The notes: generated from the letters alone by a model not told the origin. A stretch of DNA of 64,000 bases from an uncultured Bacteroides sp. (GCA_949285025.1 CASDXG010000020.1:22541-86540), one strand, 5' to 3'. Shown: positions 18,694 to 28,720, counted from the stretch's first letter. Translations and numbers: made by a program.

Positions 18694-19893
18694 ATGAAAA
18701 AAGCACGTCTCATCACTCCAAGTTACTGCTGCATTCTGTTAGCTAATTTCTTGTTATATTTCGGATTCTGGCTACTTACCCCGGTTCTTCCCTTTTATTT
18801 AACGGAAAACTTCCATACATCAAATACCACGATCGGTATCGTTCTTTCCATTTACACCGTATCCTCATTATGCATCCGCCCGTTCTCCGGATATTTATTA
18901 GACAGTTTCGCACGGAAGCCATTGTATCTGTTTGCCTATTTTATCTTCACAATGATCTTCGCAGGATATATGATTGCAGGAATATTAACAGTATTCATTC
19001 TTCTACGCATCGTGCATGGCATCTCTTTCGGTATGGTTACAGTAGGAGGAAACACGGTAGTTATTGACATTATGCCCTCCGAAAGACGAGGAGAAGGATT
19101 AGGATATTACGGACTGTCAAACAATCTTGCCATGTCAATAGGCCCTATGTTCGGTCTGTTTTTACACAGCGGAGGAGCATCTTACCTGACAATCTTCTCT
19201 TATGCTTTAAGTTCTTGTGTCTTGGGATTCTGCATTGCTTGTTTTGTTAAAACGCCGTATAAGCCTCCGGTCAAAAGAGAACCCATATCCCTCGACCGGT
19301 TTATCCTACTAAAAGGCCTCCCTGCCGGCTTCAGTTTATTATTGCTTTCTATTCCATACGGCATGACAACAAACTATGTAGCAATGTATGCCCAACAAAT
19401 AGGAGTAGCGGTTGAAACCGGTTTCTTCTTCACATTTATGGCCGTAGGTATGGCTATCAGCCGACTTTTCAGCGGACGTCTTGTAGATAAAGGGAAAATA
19501 ACACAAATAATTCTTGCCGGACTATACCTGGTATGTTTCTGTTATTTCTGTCTAACTGCCTGCGGATGGCTTATCAACTGGAATCATGATTTTACAGTTT
19601 TCTTATTCTTTCTTATCGCTTTACTGTTGGGAATCGGTTTCGGGACAATGTTTCCTGCCTATAATACTCTCTTTGTTAATCTTGCTCCAAACAATCAACG
19701 TGGCACGGCCACCAGCACTTACTTGACATCATGGGACGTTGGGATAGGACTCGGAATGCTAAGCGGAGGATATATTGCCGAAATATCATCATTTAAGATG
19801 GCTTATCTTTTCGGAGCTATGCTTACGGTTGTATCTTTATTCTACTTTACCTTAAAGGTCACTCCCCACTTCTTACGCAACAAACTCAGATAA
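18694..19893 (+). CDS. MFS transporter
   Basis: The 399-residue protein has about 12 hydrophobic segments and major-facilitator marks: a first-loop motif RPFSGYLLDSFARKPLYL (the G-x-x-x-D-x-x-R/K type), GNTVVIDIMPSERRGEGLGYYG near residue 115, and SRLFSGRLVDKG at the start of the second half. It resembles drug or sugar efflux carriers of the YnfM/AraJ kind. The substrate cannot be told. It stands alone between the pheS terminator and a gene-free stretch before the tRNA-His genes. Confidence 0.85.
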   Translation: MKKARLITPSYCCILLANFLLYFGFWLLTPVLPFYLTENFHTSNTTIGIVLSIYTVSSLCIRPFSGYLLDSFARKPLYLFAYFIFTMIFAGYMIAGILTVFILLRIVHGISFGMVTVGGNTVVIDIMPSERRGEGLGYYGLSNNLAMSIGPMFGLFLHSGGASYLTIFSYALSSCVLGFCIACFVKTPYKPPVKREPISLDRFILLKGLPAGFSLLLLSIPYGMTTNYVAMYAQQIGVAVETGFFFTFMAVGMAISRLFSGRLVDKGKITQIILAGLYLVCFCYFCLTACGWLINWNHDFTVFLFFLIALLLGIGFGTMFPAYNTLFVNLAPNNQRGTATSTYLTSWDVGIGLGMLSGGYIAEISSFKMAYLFGAMLTVVSLFYFTLKVTPHFLRNKLR

Positions 19894-20195
19894 CGGATTG
19901 CTTTCTACATATAAGTGAATACAGAAGATACCGGAAGAATCCATCCCGACTTCCCTCACATCTGACAAAAAAGAACCGTGAAAATAAAGTAAAACATCAG
20001 GAGACTTCAGACTATACGTCGCCATCTTTTGAACAAGAAACACGGCTTATCTTAAAAAGATACATATAAAATCCGCCACTCAACAGTGGAACATATTTTC
20101 TTTTGCTCCAAATCCTTCTCAAAGGATTCCCTAAAGACGCCTGAAACACAAACAAAAAAGAGGAAATCCATCACTGAATATCCTCTTTTCTGCGG
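19894..20195. other. Gene-free stretch between the MFS gene and the tRNA-His pair
   Basis: About 300 bases without a convincing reading frame, repeat or strong terminator. It likely serves only as the downstream end of the tRNA transcript (minus strand) and of the MFS transcript. I see no further signal. Confidence 0.5.
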
Positions 20196-20270
20196 GGTGA
20201 CTAGTGGGACTCGAACCCACGACATTCAGAACCACAATCTGACGCTCTAACCAACTGAACTATAATCACC
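20196..20270 (-). tRNA. tRNA-His (anticodon GTG), copy 1
   Basis: Minus strand. The body has the extra G at -1 opposite C73 that marks histidine tRNA, acceptor GTGATTA with TAGTCAC, D stem GTTC/GAGC, anticodon arm TCAGA-TTGTGGT-TCTGA with anticodon GTG, and T arm GTGGG-TTCGAGT-CCCAC. CCA is not encoded. The acceptor stem has one T5:G68 wobble. It is almost the same as the second copy 28 nt upstream of it in transcription order. Confidence 0.97.
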
Positions 20271-20297
20271 ATATAAATATTGCTTACTTTTCAAGAG

Positions 20298-20372
20298 GGT
20301 GACTAGTGGGACTCGAACCCACGACATTCAGAACCACAATCTGACGCTCTAACCGACTGAACTATAGTCACC
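20298..20372 (-). tRNA. tRNA-His (anticodon GTG), copy 2
   Basis: Minus strand, first in transcription order. It differs from the other copy by two bases in the acceptor and D loop regions (C5:G68 instead of T:G, and GTCGG in place of GTTGG). G-1:C73 and anticodon GTG are present and CCA is not encoded. The pair is probably one transcript. Confidence 0.97.
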
Positions 20373-20412
20373 ATGTTTACAACTTCTGAAAAGCGCTTGC
20401 AAAGATATATAT

Positions 20413-21555
20413 TTATTTTAATTCCACAAATGTTTCAGACGTTTTTCTGTCAAAAAAGAATTCCTCTATACCTTTTGTATAGGTCCGGAAAAAAACTCTT
20501 GACAAAGCCAGATAATCAAAAAACTTTCTTTTCTCTATATCGCGCATAGTATCCGAATTATACGTAGACGGATATATCTCAAAATTCTTCTTCCCGCTTA
20601 AAACAGGCCTTGATGTCCATACAAAAGCATAACTGCATTTATCCAAACGAGTGATTCCGGCTGTTTTACGTAACGAAATCTTCAACATCAACCCCCCGTC
20701 TGTATTCCTTCGACTCATGTTTGAAATAAAATTTCCAAGAGAATATGCCACAACGTGCCTGTCAGGGGTTGCCTCATCATCCCACACTTCTATCGGCTGA
20801 ATAACGTGAGGATGCGAACCAATTACATGGTCTACACCCAAACCTATCATCCGTTTTGCCAGATCTCTCACGTACTTTTCCGGCAACATATTATATTCTA
20901 TACCCCAATGCATACAGGCAATTATCACATCAGGCCGCATCAAACGTGCTTTCAGAATATCACGATAAATATGTTTCTCTTCAATAAAGTTAACAACATT
21001 AGGCGATGATACAGCAATACCGTTAGTCCCATAAGTATAATTCAACAGCACAATACGGAATCCTTTTTTCTCTATCAACAAAGGATAATGCGCCTGTCGC
21101 TCTTCATTTGTCCTGAACGTTCCTGTATGAATTATGCGTAACGAATCAAGGATATCAAGAGTCCGAACCAGTCCTTTCTTCCCCCGATCCAGACAATGAT
21201 TGTTCGCGGTCAATAAAACATCAAATCCGGCATTCCGGGCAGACTCGGCAAATTCATCCGGCGCACTAAAAGCAGGATAACCGGAATAAGGTTTTCCACC
21301 CAAAGTAACCTCCAGATTTCCAATGGCTAAATCGGCCTTTCCAATCTCATTGGCAAGATGTTTAAAACAATCCGAATAATCATATTTCCCTCCGGCCCCT
21401 TTTGCTGCTGCTATTTGAGGCTGATGCTGCATCAGATCTCCAACGAACAACAACGATATGGAATCGGGCGTAAATGCAAAAACGGTTATTCCTGCCAACC
21501 AAAGACATGACAAGAACAACCGTTTCCACATCGTATATAAAGGAAAGAATCTCAT
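20413..21555 (-). CDS. CapA-family (poly-gamma-glutamate synthesis-like) phosphoesterase
   Basis: The 380-residue protein has an N-terminal signal or anchor (LFLSCLWLAGITVFAF), then the calcineurin-like PGA_cap domain: LFVGDLMQHQPQ, AIGNLEVTLGG, LLTANNHCLDRGKKG, MHWGIEYN, GSHPHVIQPIE and YSLGNFIS. The family is named for Bacillus CapA, but in Bacteroidales it occurs as a stand-alone gene of unknown role, probably in the periplasm. No capB or capC is present here. Its ATG overlaps the folD stop (TAATG), so the two are translationally coupled. Confidence 0.85.
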   Translation of the reverse strand: MRFFPLYTMWKRLFLSCLWLAGITVFAFTPDSISLLFVGDLMQHQPQIAAAKGAGGKYDYSDCFKHLANEIGKADLAIGNLEVTLGGKPYSGYPAFSAPDEFAESARNAGFDVLLTANNHCLDRGKKGLVRTLDILDSLRIIHTGTFRTNEERQAHYPLLIEKKGFRIVLLNYTYGTNGIAVSSPNVVNFIEEKHIYRDILKARLMRPDVIIACMHWGIEYNMLPEKYVRDLAKRMIGLGVDHVIGSHPHVIQPIEVWDDEATPDRHVVAYSLGNFISNMSRRNTDGGLMLKISLRKTAGITRLDKCSYAFVWTSRPVLSGKKNFEIYPSTYNSDTMRDIEKRKFFDYLALSRVFFRTYTKGIEEFFFDRKTSETFVELK

Positions 21556-22436
21556 TACTTATAAATAGATTTCTTGCCTGCCAACAACGTATTCTGCATT
21601 AATGAAACAATTGTCATGGGTCCTACTCCCCCCGGTACCGGTGTGATATAAGAACATTTCGGAGCCACTTCATCGAATTTCACATCGCCAGTCAGCTTAA
21701 ATCCGGATTTCTTTGTTGCATCCGGCACTCGTGTTGTCCCCACATCAATGACAACAGCTCCTTCTTTTACCATATCTGCTTTCACAAAATTAGGTTGTCC
21801 AAGAGCTGCAATAATGATATCTGCAGTGCGACATTCCTCCACAAGATTCTTACTCCGACTATGACAAACCGTAACAGTTGCATCGCCCGGGTAAGCTTTT
21901 TGCATCATCAATGCCGCCATAGGTTTACCCACAATATTACTCCGCCCCAGCACGACACATTTCTTTCCCTGTGTCTCTATCTTATAACGGCGAAACAATT
22001 CCAAAATACCATTCGGAGTAGCCGAAATAAAACAAGGAAGCCCGATGGACATTCTTCCTACATTTACAGGGTGAAAACCGTCCACATCTTTCCGATAATC
22101 GATTGTTTCTATAACTTTCTGCTCGGATATATGCTCAGGCAACGGCAACTGTACGATAAAACCATCTATATCCGGATCCTGATTCAACTCACGGACTTTC
22201 GACAGTAACTCCTCTTCTGTCACATCCGCCTCGTAACGTATCAATGAAGAACGAAAGCCACATATTTCACAAGCCTTTACTTTCGATGCCACATAAGTTT
22301 CGCTTCCACCGTCATGTCCGACAAGAATCGCAGCCAAATGCGGACGTTTCCCTCCACCTTCCACCATACATTCAACCTCTGCAGCAATCTCTTTCTTAAT
22401 TTGCTCTGCTACGGCTTTTCCATCAATCAATATCAT
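21555..22436 (-). CDS. folD: Bifunctional methylenetetrahydrofolate dehydrogenase/cyclohydrolase
   Basis: FolD interconverts 5,10-methylene-, methenyl- and 10-formyl-tetrahydrofolate with NADP. In 293 residues I see [14 protein letters not shown] with the catalytic lysine, the [11 protein letters not shown] motif, the Rossmann segment [14 protein letters not shown], and the C-terminal [19 protein letters not shown] -7 box on this strand lies at 22468-22475. The CapA-family gene overlaps its stop. Confidence 0.95.
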   Translation of the reverse strand: MILIDGKAVAEQIKKEIAAEVECMVEGGGKRPHLAAILVGHDGGSETYVASKVKACEICGFRSSLIRYEADVTEEELLSKVRELNQDPDIDGFIVQLPLPEHISEQKVIETIDYRKDVDGFHPVNVGRMSIGLPCFISATPNGILELFRRYKIETQGKKCVVLGRSNIVGKPMAALMMQKAYPGDATVTVCHSRSKNLVEECRTADIIIAALGQPNFVKADMVKEGAVVIDVGTTRVPDATKKSGFKLTGDVKFDEVAPKCSYITPVPGGVGPMTIVSLMQNTLLAGKKSIYK

Positions 22437-22612
22437 ATATCTGCTTCTTTAAAAAATAGTATTGAAACAAATATAAGTTTTTTGCAAAACATTTCATTCA
22501 TGGAGAAATAGCTTTATACTAAATTAACAAGGGCATCGGGACATGTTCATAAAAATATAGCGTGCTTTTAAATAAAACGCCGTAATCTTTCAGCTAAGAT
22601 CCGCCCGGAATT

Positions 22613-23548
22613 TTACCTACGTTTCTTCCACAATTGATAAGAATTAATCAGATTTTGCCACAATGCATAGCTGCCCGGCGCCACAGCTGATACCGGATTC
22701 AAATAAGTACAAGCCATCCAAATGGCCAATACAGAGTTTTTCTGTCCCAAAGCCTGCCCGGCACTGATACGGTCTTGATAAATGTGACCTATTCTCTTCC
22801 CCGCATAAAACTGGATGCAACAGACCAGTAAGGCCAACAAAGCAATCAATAATTCTTCGGCAAGCCCGGTATCGCCTTCCACCATCGATTTGGCAGTCTG
22901 CCCCATAACAATCGTCAAAGCCACAGCCCACAAATAAAAAGCCGCGTCTTTCAGCCCGGTCAAAAAACAATGCGCCGCAGGGAAAAAACGTTTCAGCAAC
23001 AATGCTATAAAAAACGGAAAGAGCAACAATGGAAATACCTTGCCCAATATACGAAGAAACGACTCGCCGAAAGAAACAGAAGAAGGTTCAACCAAAGGGA
23101 AAAACAACGGCACCATAACAGCTGCCAATATATTGGACAACAATGTATAAACCGTCAGACTGGCTGCATTTCCCCCAAGTTTTCCGGTGACTACTGCAGC
23201 AGCTGTCGCCGTAGGACAAATAAAACATACCATCATACCTTCAAATGCGATACGCCACTCCATATTAAACGGAAACAACAACAGACATCCCACAACAATC
23301 AGACATGTAAGAATCTGAAACAACAAAAGCCACGCATGCCATCTCTCCGGCAACAAATCACGCCAATCAACCTTACAAAACACCAATAATAACTGCGCAA
23401 ACACAAGAAAAGGAGGAAGTGTTCGTGCCAAACATCCTGCAACAGGTCTCATGGGGGACAAGAAGTCGAAAGAAGCCAAACAGAAATATCCGATAATACC
23501 TAGCAACATAGCCAGTGGAAGAGTCCAATCTTTTATAAATCTCAACAT
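22613..23548 (-). CDS. Bile acid:sodium symporter (BASS) superfamily transporter
   Basis: A 311-residue membrane protein with about nine to ten hydrophobic segments. The crossover motifs of the BASS/SBF-like fold are visible: FICPTATAAAVVTGKLGGNAA in the first half and AGQALGQKNSVLAIWMA with YLNPVSAVAPGSYALWQN in the second. Family members carry bile acids, pantothenate, thiosulfate or other organic acids with sodium; the substrate here is unknown. It is a single gene, divergent from the amidase gene. Confidence 0.8.
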   Translation of the reverse strand: MLRFIKDWTLPLAMLLGIIGYFCLASFDFLSPMRPVAGCLARTLPPFLVFAQLLLVFCKVDWRDLLPERWHAWLLLFQILTCLIVVGCLLLFPFNMEWRIAFEGMMVCFICPTATAAAVVTGKLGGNAASLTVYTLLSNILAAVMVPLFFPLVEPSSVSFGESFLRILGKVFPLLLFPFFIALLLKRFFPAAHCFLTGLKDAAFYLWAVALTIVMGQTAKSMVEGDTGLAEELLIALLALLVCCIQFYAGKRIGHIYQDRISAGQALGQKNSVLAIWMACTYLNPVSAVAPGSYALWQNLINSYQLWKKRR

Positions 23549-23700
23549 CCGATTTCACTTTTTTGCCGCACAAAAATACGAAAAAAGGGCTCTTTTTATT
23601 GTCTTTTTATCAGATTTTATGGAACATCTGTCCTCTATAGTTTAAATCTTTACAGCCAAAAGCAGACAGAGAAAAAAAATGCATTAACTTTGTTCCCGGA

Positions 23701-24831
23701 ATGAATAAACATTTTGCCTACATAATATACTTAATATATGCTTGCCTGGTGAGTTCTCCACTGTTATGTCATGCAGACAACACCCCCAGAAAGCCGTTTA
23801 CAGTAGTCATTGACGCCGGGCACGGAGGGAATGACCCGGGAGCAATCGGACGACGAGGACGTGAAAAAAACATCAACCTAAACGTCGCCCTTAAGGTCGG
23901 ACGCCTTATCGAAAATCATTGTTCCGATACACACGTCGTATATACCCGGACAAAAGACATATTTGTTCCACTCCACCGTCGCGCAGAAATCGCCAACAAC
24001 GCACAAGCAAATCTTTTCATATCCATCCACACGAATTCACTTGCTTCGAAGAATACATCCATACACGGAAGCGAAACCTATACTTTAGGACTACACAGAA
24101 CGGAAGACAATTTAGAGGTAGCCAAGAAAGAGAACTCCGTAATCCTGATAGAAGATGATTATAAAGAAAAATATGCAGGATTTAATCCCAATTCCTCTGA
24201 AAGCTACATTATCTTTGAATTCCTGCAAGACAAAAACATGTCACAGAGTGTACATTTTGCCCGCCTTGTACAAAAGCAGTTAAAAAGTAATGCTCACCGA
24301 GCTGACAGAGGCGTACATCAGGCAGGGTTTCTTGTGCTAAGAGAAACATCTATGCCAAGTGTTTTAATCGAACTTGGCTATATAAATAACAGAAACGAAG
24401 AAAATTATATGCTATCGGAACGAGGCGCCTCCGAATTGGCAACCGGCATATACCAGGCCTTTTTAAGTTACAAGGAACAAAGCAACGTAACCCACTCCGA
24501 AAAAACAGGCAATCCGCCGGAAACACCCCGAACCGGAACACAAAAAAAACAACCCAACAACGCTCCGGTCTTTAAAATACAGATTCTGACATCCGGCAAA
24601 ATTTTACCCAAAAACAGCAAAATATTAAAAGGTCTGACACCGGTAAGTTATTATAAAGAAAATGGTGTTTACAAATATACTTATGGAGAAAGTTCCGACT
24701 ACAACCAGATACTGCGGCTCAAACGCAACACGGTTGATAAGAAATTCAAAGACGCTTTCATTATCGCCTTTAAAAATGGAACAAAAATGAACATCAACCA
24801 AGCAATAAAAGAATTCAAACAAAACAGATAA
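23701..24831 (+). CDS. N-acetylmuramoyl-L-alanine amidase (Amidase_3)
   Basis: This exported zinc amidase cleaves the amide bond between N-acetylmuramic acid and the stem peptide. A signal peptide (residues 1 to about 25, ending CHA) leads into VVIDAGHGGNDPGAIG (zinc His), a zinc Glu in the following helix, SIHTNS (zinc His) and the catalytic glutamate in VLIELGYINN. After a Pro/Thr linker, the last ~90 residues (FKIQILTS...YKYTYGESSDYNQ) look like a SPOR-type peptidoglycan-binding domain. A TAACTTTG -7 box at 23685-23692 ends only 8 nt before the ATG, so the mRNA may be almost leaderless. The MCE gene follows after 12 nt. Confidence 0.9.
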   Translation: MNKHFAYIIYLIYACLVSSPLLCHADNTPRKPFTVVIDAGHGGNDPGAIGRRGREKNINLNVALKVGRLIENHCSDTHVVYTRTKDIFVPLHRRAEIANNAQANLFISIHTNSLASKNTSIHGSETYTLGLHRTEDNLEVAKKENSVILIEDDYKEKYAGFNPNSSESYIIFEFLQDKNMSQSVHFARLVQKQLKSNAHRADRGVHQAGFLVLRETSMPSVLIELGYINNRNEENYMLSERGASELATGIYQAFLSYKEQSNVTHSEKTGNPPETPRTGTQKKQPNNAPVFKIQILTSGKILPKNSKILKGLTPVSYYKENGVYKYTYGESSDYNQILRLKRNTVDKKFKDAFIIAFKNGTKMNINQAIKEFKQNR

Positions 24832-24843
24832 ACAGTAACGAGT

Positions 24844-25743
24844 ATGAAAGAATATATGAGTAAAGAAGTTAAAATAGGATTAGCAGGAATCATATCTCTC
24901 CTGATTCTGTTCTTTGGCATAAACTATCTTAAAGGAATAAGCATGCTAAAACCCGAAAGCTATTATTATATAGACTTCACAAACGTCAACGGACTAACGC
25001 AATCAAGCCCGGTTTTCACCAACGGGTTCAAGGTCGGAATTGTAAGAGACATCAAATACAATCATAACAATCCCGGACACATTATCGTAGGAGTAGAAAT
25101 GGAACCTGACATAAAGATCCCAACCGGGAGTCAGGCCGAAGTCGTTATGGAGATGTTAGGTACAGTAAAAATGAATCTGAATTTCGACTACAACAGCCAA
25201 ACATATTACGAGGAGGGAGACACTCTGTATGGTATCGCAAACGAAGGACTCATGGGTGCTGCAGAAAAAAACATCGTGCCTCAAATAGAAAAAATGCTAC
25301 CTAAATTAGATTCCATCTTAGGATCTCTCAATAAAATTCTCAATAGCCCGGCTTTAAACAATACGCTGAAAAATACAGAAGAACTTACAGCCTCTCTAAA
25401 TGCAACCGGCAAACAGTTAAACAACCTGATGAGTAACGATATCCCTAAACTGACAAACAATGTAACAACCATCAGCGAGAATTTAAAAGACATCAGTGCT
25501 AATCTAAAAGACGTAGATTATGCCGCAACAATCAAAAAAGCCGACTCGACCATACACAATGTTCTTCTTTTAACAGACAAGCTCAATAGGAAAGACAACA
25601 CATTGGGATTATTGCTAAATGACTCATCTCTATACAACAACCTCAATGCAACATCGGCAAATGCCGCCAGTCTGCTATTTGATTTGAAAGCACACCCCAA
25701 ACGATATGTTCACTTCTCTCTTTTCGGGAAAAAAGACAAATAA
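24844..25743 (+). CDS. MCE/MlaD family lipid-transport protein
   Basis: The protein of 299 residues has one N-terminal membrane helix (LAGIISLLILFFGINYL) and a single MCE domain: YIDFTNVNGLTQSSPVFTNGFKVGIV, then VGVEMEPDIKIPTGSQAEVVMEMLGTVKMNL. A long helical region (residues ~140-260) with repeating leucines and asparagines follows. MCE proteins bind and carry phospholipids between membranes. In Bacteroidales the amidase-mce gene order is common, and mlaE/mlaF lie elsewhere. The start may also be the ATG four codons later (MSKEVKIG). Confidence 0.88.
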   Translation: MKEYMSKEVKIGLAGIISLLILFFGINYLKGISMLKPESYYYIDFTNVNGLTQSSPVFTNGFKVGIVRDIKYNHNNPGHIIVGVEMEPDIKIPTGSQAEVVMEMLGTVKMNLNFDYNSQTYYEEGDTLYGIANEGLMGAAEKNIVPQIEKMLPKLDSILGSLNKILNSPALNNTLKNTEELTASLNATGKQLNNLMSNDIPKLTNNVTTISENLKDISANLKDVDYAATIKKADSTIHNVLLLTDKLNRKDNTLGLLLNDSSLYNNLNATSANAASLLFDLKAHPKRYVHFSLFGKKDK

Positions 25744-26072
25744 AATATTCCTCTAAATAGAATTTATCTAAATAACCGATTGCCCGTTTATTCTTTCGAA
25801 ATCTTCCATAAAAGACTAATAATAAAAACAATAAGCAGGTAATCGATTATTTATTTAGTCCTCGAGAAATCCAGGATAAAACATTATACCACAAGCCCTT
25901 GAACATAAGCAACAGGACGTTTTCTTACCGTAAAATTCCATTTCAAACAAAAGATTGAAGCACAAGACATTACAAACACATTTCAAAAAAGCAAGAAAAT
26001 ATCCGTTTGTTTTTTCAGAAATTCATCACGACATTTGCTGTATAGAAAGTTTGCTTTAATAATAACATTAAT
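25744..26072. other. AT-rich stretch upstream of dnaA
   Basis: About 330 bases with no gene. I searched by eye for DnaA boxes (TTATNCACA) and found none, so nothing marks this as the replication origin. An imperfect inverted repeat (arms around 25770-25783 and 25843-25856, about 12 of 13 pairs, 60 nt apart) is present. No clean Bacteroidetes promoter with both boxes precedes dnaA; the GTTTGC near 26050 is a weak candidate. Confidence 0.45.
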
Positions 26073-27482
26073 ATGACCAATAGTAATCAGGTCGTTGCAT
26101 TATGGAATCATTGTCTGAGTTTCATTAAAGATAATGTGAATGCAACAGCCTTTAAGACATGGTTTGAGCCTATCGTACCATTAAAATACGAGAATAAGGC
26201 ATTAACCATCGGGGTTCCCAGCCCCTTTTTCTACGAATTTTTAGAAGAAAAATACGTAGACTTGTTACGTGCCGCCATTTATAAAGAAGCTGGAGAAGGC
26301 ACGGAATTAATGTATTCTATACTAACGGATAAGACCAATCATCTAACAATGAATGTCGAAGGGACAAAACGTTCATCCGTTTTGCCTCCCCAAACCAATA
26401 TTCATAATGGGAACAAAAGTCCTAATCTCTTGCAAGCACCTGCTGTACAAGACTTAGATTCTCACCTAAATCCCAATTACAATTTCGAAAGTTTTATCAA
26501 AGGGAACAGTAACGAGTTCTCGAGGACTGTTGCAGAAACCGTTGCTAAAAATCCAGCCCGAACCTTTAATCCGCTATTTTTATTCGGACAATCGGGTGTA
26601 GGAAAAACGCATCTCATCAATGCTATTGGGACACGTATTAAAGAATTATATCCGGAAAAGCGCGTACTTTACGTTTCTGCCCATTTGTTCCAAGTGCAAT
26701 ATACCGACTCCGTACGCACCAATCATTTTAATGACTTTATCAATTTCTATCAAACGATCGATGTGTTAATCATAGATGATATCCAAGAATTTGCCGGAGT
26801 CACAAAAACTCAAAACACATTCTTCCATATCTTTAATCACCTACATCAGAACGGGAAACAACTGATCCTGACATCCGATCGCGCCCCCGTCATGTTACAG
26901 GGGATGGAAGAACGTTTGCTTACACGCTTTAAATGGGGATTGGTTGCAGAATTAGAGAAGCCCGATTTAGAACTTCGCGAAAACATTCTGCGGAACAAAA
27001 TCCACCGAGACGGACTGACAATCCCAGAATCTGTCATTCGCTATATTGCAGAAAATGTAAATGAAAGCGTACGTGAACTGGAAGGTATCGTTAATTCCCT
27101 CTTAGCTCAGTCGATTTTATTTAAAAGAGAAATCGATTTAGAATTGGCTCAACACATTCTTCGCAAAGCAACACGCTATACAGAGAACAAACCTCTCTCC
27201 GTAGAAGATATTATAAATAAGGTTTGCGAACATTATAGAATAGACAGTTCTGCGATTCATGCCAAAACGCGTAAGCGTGAAATTGTGCAGGTACGACAAA
27301 TTGCAATGTATTTAGCAAAGAAACATACCGACACATCCTTCTCGAAAATCGGGAAACTCATCGGTAATAAAGACCATGCAACCGTCTTACACGCCTGCAA
27401 GATTGTAAAAGACCAAGTAGAGGTAGACAAGGCATTCAAAGCAGAAATCGATGAAATCGAAGTAGCTTTAAAAAGCAGATAA
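26073..27482 (+). CDS. dnaA: Chromosomal replication initiator protein
   Basis: DnaA binds and opens the origin. The 469-residue protein has the N-terminal domain I (residues 1-80), a variable linker, and from [14 protein letters not shown] the AAA+ domain with Walker [10 protein letters not shown], Walker [11 protein letters not shown] and sensor TSDRAP. The C-terminal DNA-binding signature is seen in [19 protein letters not shown] and the [10 protein letters not shown] helix. Gene neighbours on both sides do not include dnaN or rpmH, the usual case in Bacteroidetes. Confidence 0.97.
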   Translation: MTNSNQVVALWNHCLSFIKDNVNATAFKTWFEPIVPLKYENKALTIGVPSPFFYEFLEEKYVDLLRAAIYKEAGEGTELMYSILTDKTNHLTMNVEGTKRSSVLPPQTNIHNGNKSPNLLQAPAVQDLDSHLNPNYNFESFIKGNSNEFSRTVAETVAKNPARTFNPLFLFGQSGVGKTHLINAIGTRIKELYPEKRVLYVSAHLFQVQYTDSVRTNHFNDFINFYQTIDVLIIDDIQEFAGVTKTQNTFFHIFNHLHQNGKQLILTSDRAPVMLQGMEERLLTRFKWGLVAELEKPDLELRENILRNKIHRDGLTIPESVIRYIAENVNESVRELEGIVNSLLAQSILFKREIDLELAQHILRKATRYTENKPLSVEDIINKVCEHYRIDSSAIHAKTRKREIVQVRQIAMYLAKKHTDTSFSKIGKLIGNKDHATVLHACKIVKDQVEVDKAFKAEIDEIEVALKSR

Positions 27483-27493
27483 TTCGTAATTAT

Positions 27494-27560
27494 AAAAAAA
27501 TCCGGCGGAAGATTTGTTCATATCCATATACAGATGAACGAATTTTCCGCCGGATTTTTT
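27494..27560. terminator. Bidirectional terminator between dnaA and the nitroreductase gene
   Basis: AAATCCGGCGGAA and TTCCGCCGGATTT form an almost blunt stem, continued by TTGTTCAT/ATGAACGAA pairing around a central loop. Runs of A and T on both sides let it work for either strand, fitting its place between two convergent genes. Confidence 0.88.
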
Positions 27561-27569
27561 ATTTATACT

Positions 27570-28319
27570 TCAATCTTTCTCAAAGCCTTGTTTCCTTAAA
27601 GTGGCATGCAATGTCTCAGACATGTTCTCATTATCCGATTTCTTATATCGAATATCTGTAAAAATCTGAGCCAATGTCTCTGTATGGTTTATTTCCACAA
27701 AATGTTTATTCTCCGGCAATGACTCTTTATATGCATAAATAGAATCAATCGCCTCACGGGTATAATCGTGATATATTTCCTCATGAACAATGCCGCTTAA
27801 TGGCAAACGATCCGGCTGTTCCGGCTGCTCATCCGGATAACCGACAGTTATCGTTGCTATCGGCATAACTAATTTAGGCAAGTGAAGAATCTCTATAATC
27901 TGATCCGGATTATAAACGGTTGTTCCCAGATAGCAAATTCCCAGCCCCTTTTCCTCTGCCAAAGTGCAAAAATTCTGAGTGACCAGCAAAGCGTCCGTCG
28001 CCGCATTCAAGAAAGATATCGGATTATCATAGCCGGGTTCCGCCTTTCGATAAAGACACCATTTGCTAAAGCGATTAAAATCCGCACAAAAAGTAAGCAC
28101 AACAGGAGCCGAAATAACCATAGGCTGGTGGAAATGAGCGGGAGAAAGTTTTTTCTTCATCGCGATATCCCGTGTGACAACCACGCTATACAACTGCATA
28201 TTTCCCATTGTTGACGCACGAAATGCGTCCTCCAACAATTCATTCAACAAATCGTTCGGTATATCCTGTGATGTATATTTACGAATTGTACGTCGATTTT
28301 TTATTGAATCCATAGGCAC
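27570..28319 (-). CDS. NfsA-like nitroreductase family protein
   Basis: An FMN-dependent oxidoreductase of 249 residues. It begins with SIKNRRTIRKYTSQDIP, whose RRTIRKY segment is the usual FMN phosphate contact, and contains FRASTMGNMQLYS, LNAATDALLVTQNFCTLAEEKGLGICYLG and PIATITVGYPDE, closest to the NfsA/flavin reductase P branch. The natural substrate is unknown. The start may be the first or third codon (MPM or MDS). It has its own promoter (28341-28371) and a shared terminator with dnaA. Confidence 0.85.
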   Translation of the reverse strand: MPMDSIKNRRTIRKYTSQDIPNDLLNELLEDAFRASTMGNMQLYSVVVTRDIAMKKKLSPAHFHQPMVISAPVVLTFCADFNRFSKWCLYRKAEPGYDNPISFLNAATDALLVTQNFCTLAEEKGLGICYLGTTVYNPDQIIEILHLPKLVMPIATITVGYPDEQPEQPDRLPLSGIVHEEIYHDYTREAIDSIYAYKESLPENKHFVEINHTETLAQIFTDIRYKKSDNENMSETLHATLRKQGFEKD

Positions 28320-28340
28320 ATTTATTTAAAACAACGAGAA

Positions 28341-28371
28341 CAAAGATAAAACTTATTACCATCTTTTCAAA
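28341..28371 (-). promoter_or_regulatory. Promoter of the nitroreductase gene
   Basis: On the minus strand TTTG (complement of 28368-28371), 19 nt, and TATCTTTG (complement of 28341-28348) form an exact Bacteroidetes promoter, about 20 nt upstream of the start codon. Confidence 0.78.
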
Positions 28372-28605
28372 AAAAGATGCCCGAAAAACACATCCACAGC
28401 CACATTCCATTTATAGGCCATCCGAAATATCCTTGAAGAATCTTTATACAAAACAGTTCAATTTATTCATCGAAATAACATTTCTGTTTCATGTTTTGGA
28501 AAACTTTTCCATTCATACAAATATACATACCAGCTAATTATCAACAAGATAAGCAAGAAAACCGGAAAACTATCCGGAAGTGTTCATAACTTTTTATTCT
28601 TTTAT
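28372..28605. other. Gene-free stretch upstream of nrdJ
   Basis: About 230 bases with no gene; with the two promoters the whole gap is 400 bases. A small hairpin (CCGGA and TCCGG around 28562-28577) is the only local structure. I looked for the conserved parts of a cobalamin riboswitch, expected before a B12-dependent enzyme, and did not see them. One TTATCAACA near 28537 resembles a DnaA box with a mismatch but stands alone. Confidence 0.45.
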
Positions 28606-28636
28606 TTTGTCAGATAAAAAAACATTTTTAGCTTTG
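28606..28636 (+). promoter_or_regulatory. Promoter of nrdJ
   Basis: TTTG at 28606-28609, a 19-nt spacer and TAGCTTTG at 28629-28636 give an exact Bacteroidetes promoter. Transcription should start near 28643, leaving a leader of about 78 nt before the GTG start. Confidence 0.8.
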
Positions 28637-28720
28637 CAATACCTGTTATTAACAAAGCAAACTTTCTTTTTATACAACAAAGATTTATCCTATTAAAAAA
28701 ACTCTTTAATCTATCAAGAA

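Noticed and set aside
20413-21555. A capsule (poly-gamma-glutamate) synthesis operon
   Set aside because: Only the CapA-like gene is present; it is coupled to folD and no capB or capC is nearby.
25768-25857. Imperfect inverted repeat upstream of dnaA as insertion sequence ends
   Set aside because: The arms are only 13 bp, 60 nt apart, with no transposase or target duplication.
25744-28720. Replication origin next to dnaA
   Set aside because: No cluster of DnaA boxes was found on either side of dnaA; the single TTATCAACA near 28537 is not enough.
28372-28720. Cobalamin riboswitch before nrdJ
   Set aside because: The conserved B12-box could not be found and the predicted leader is too short.
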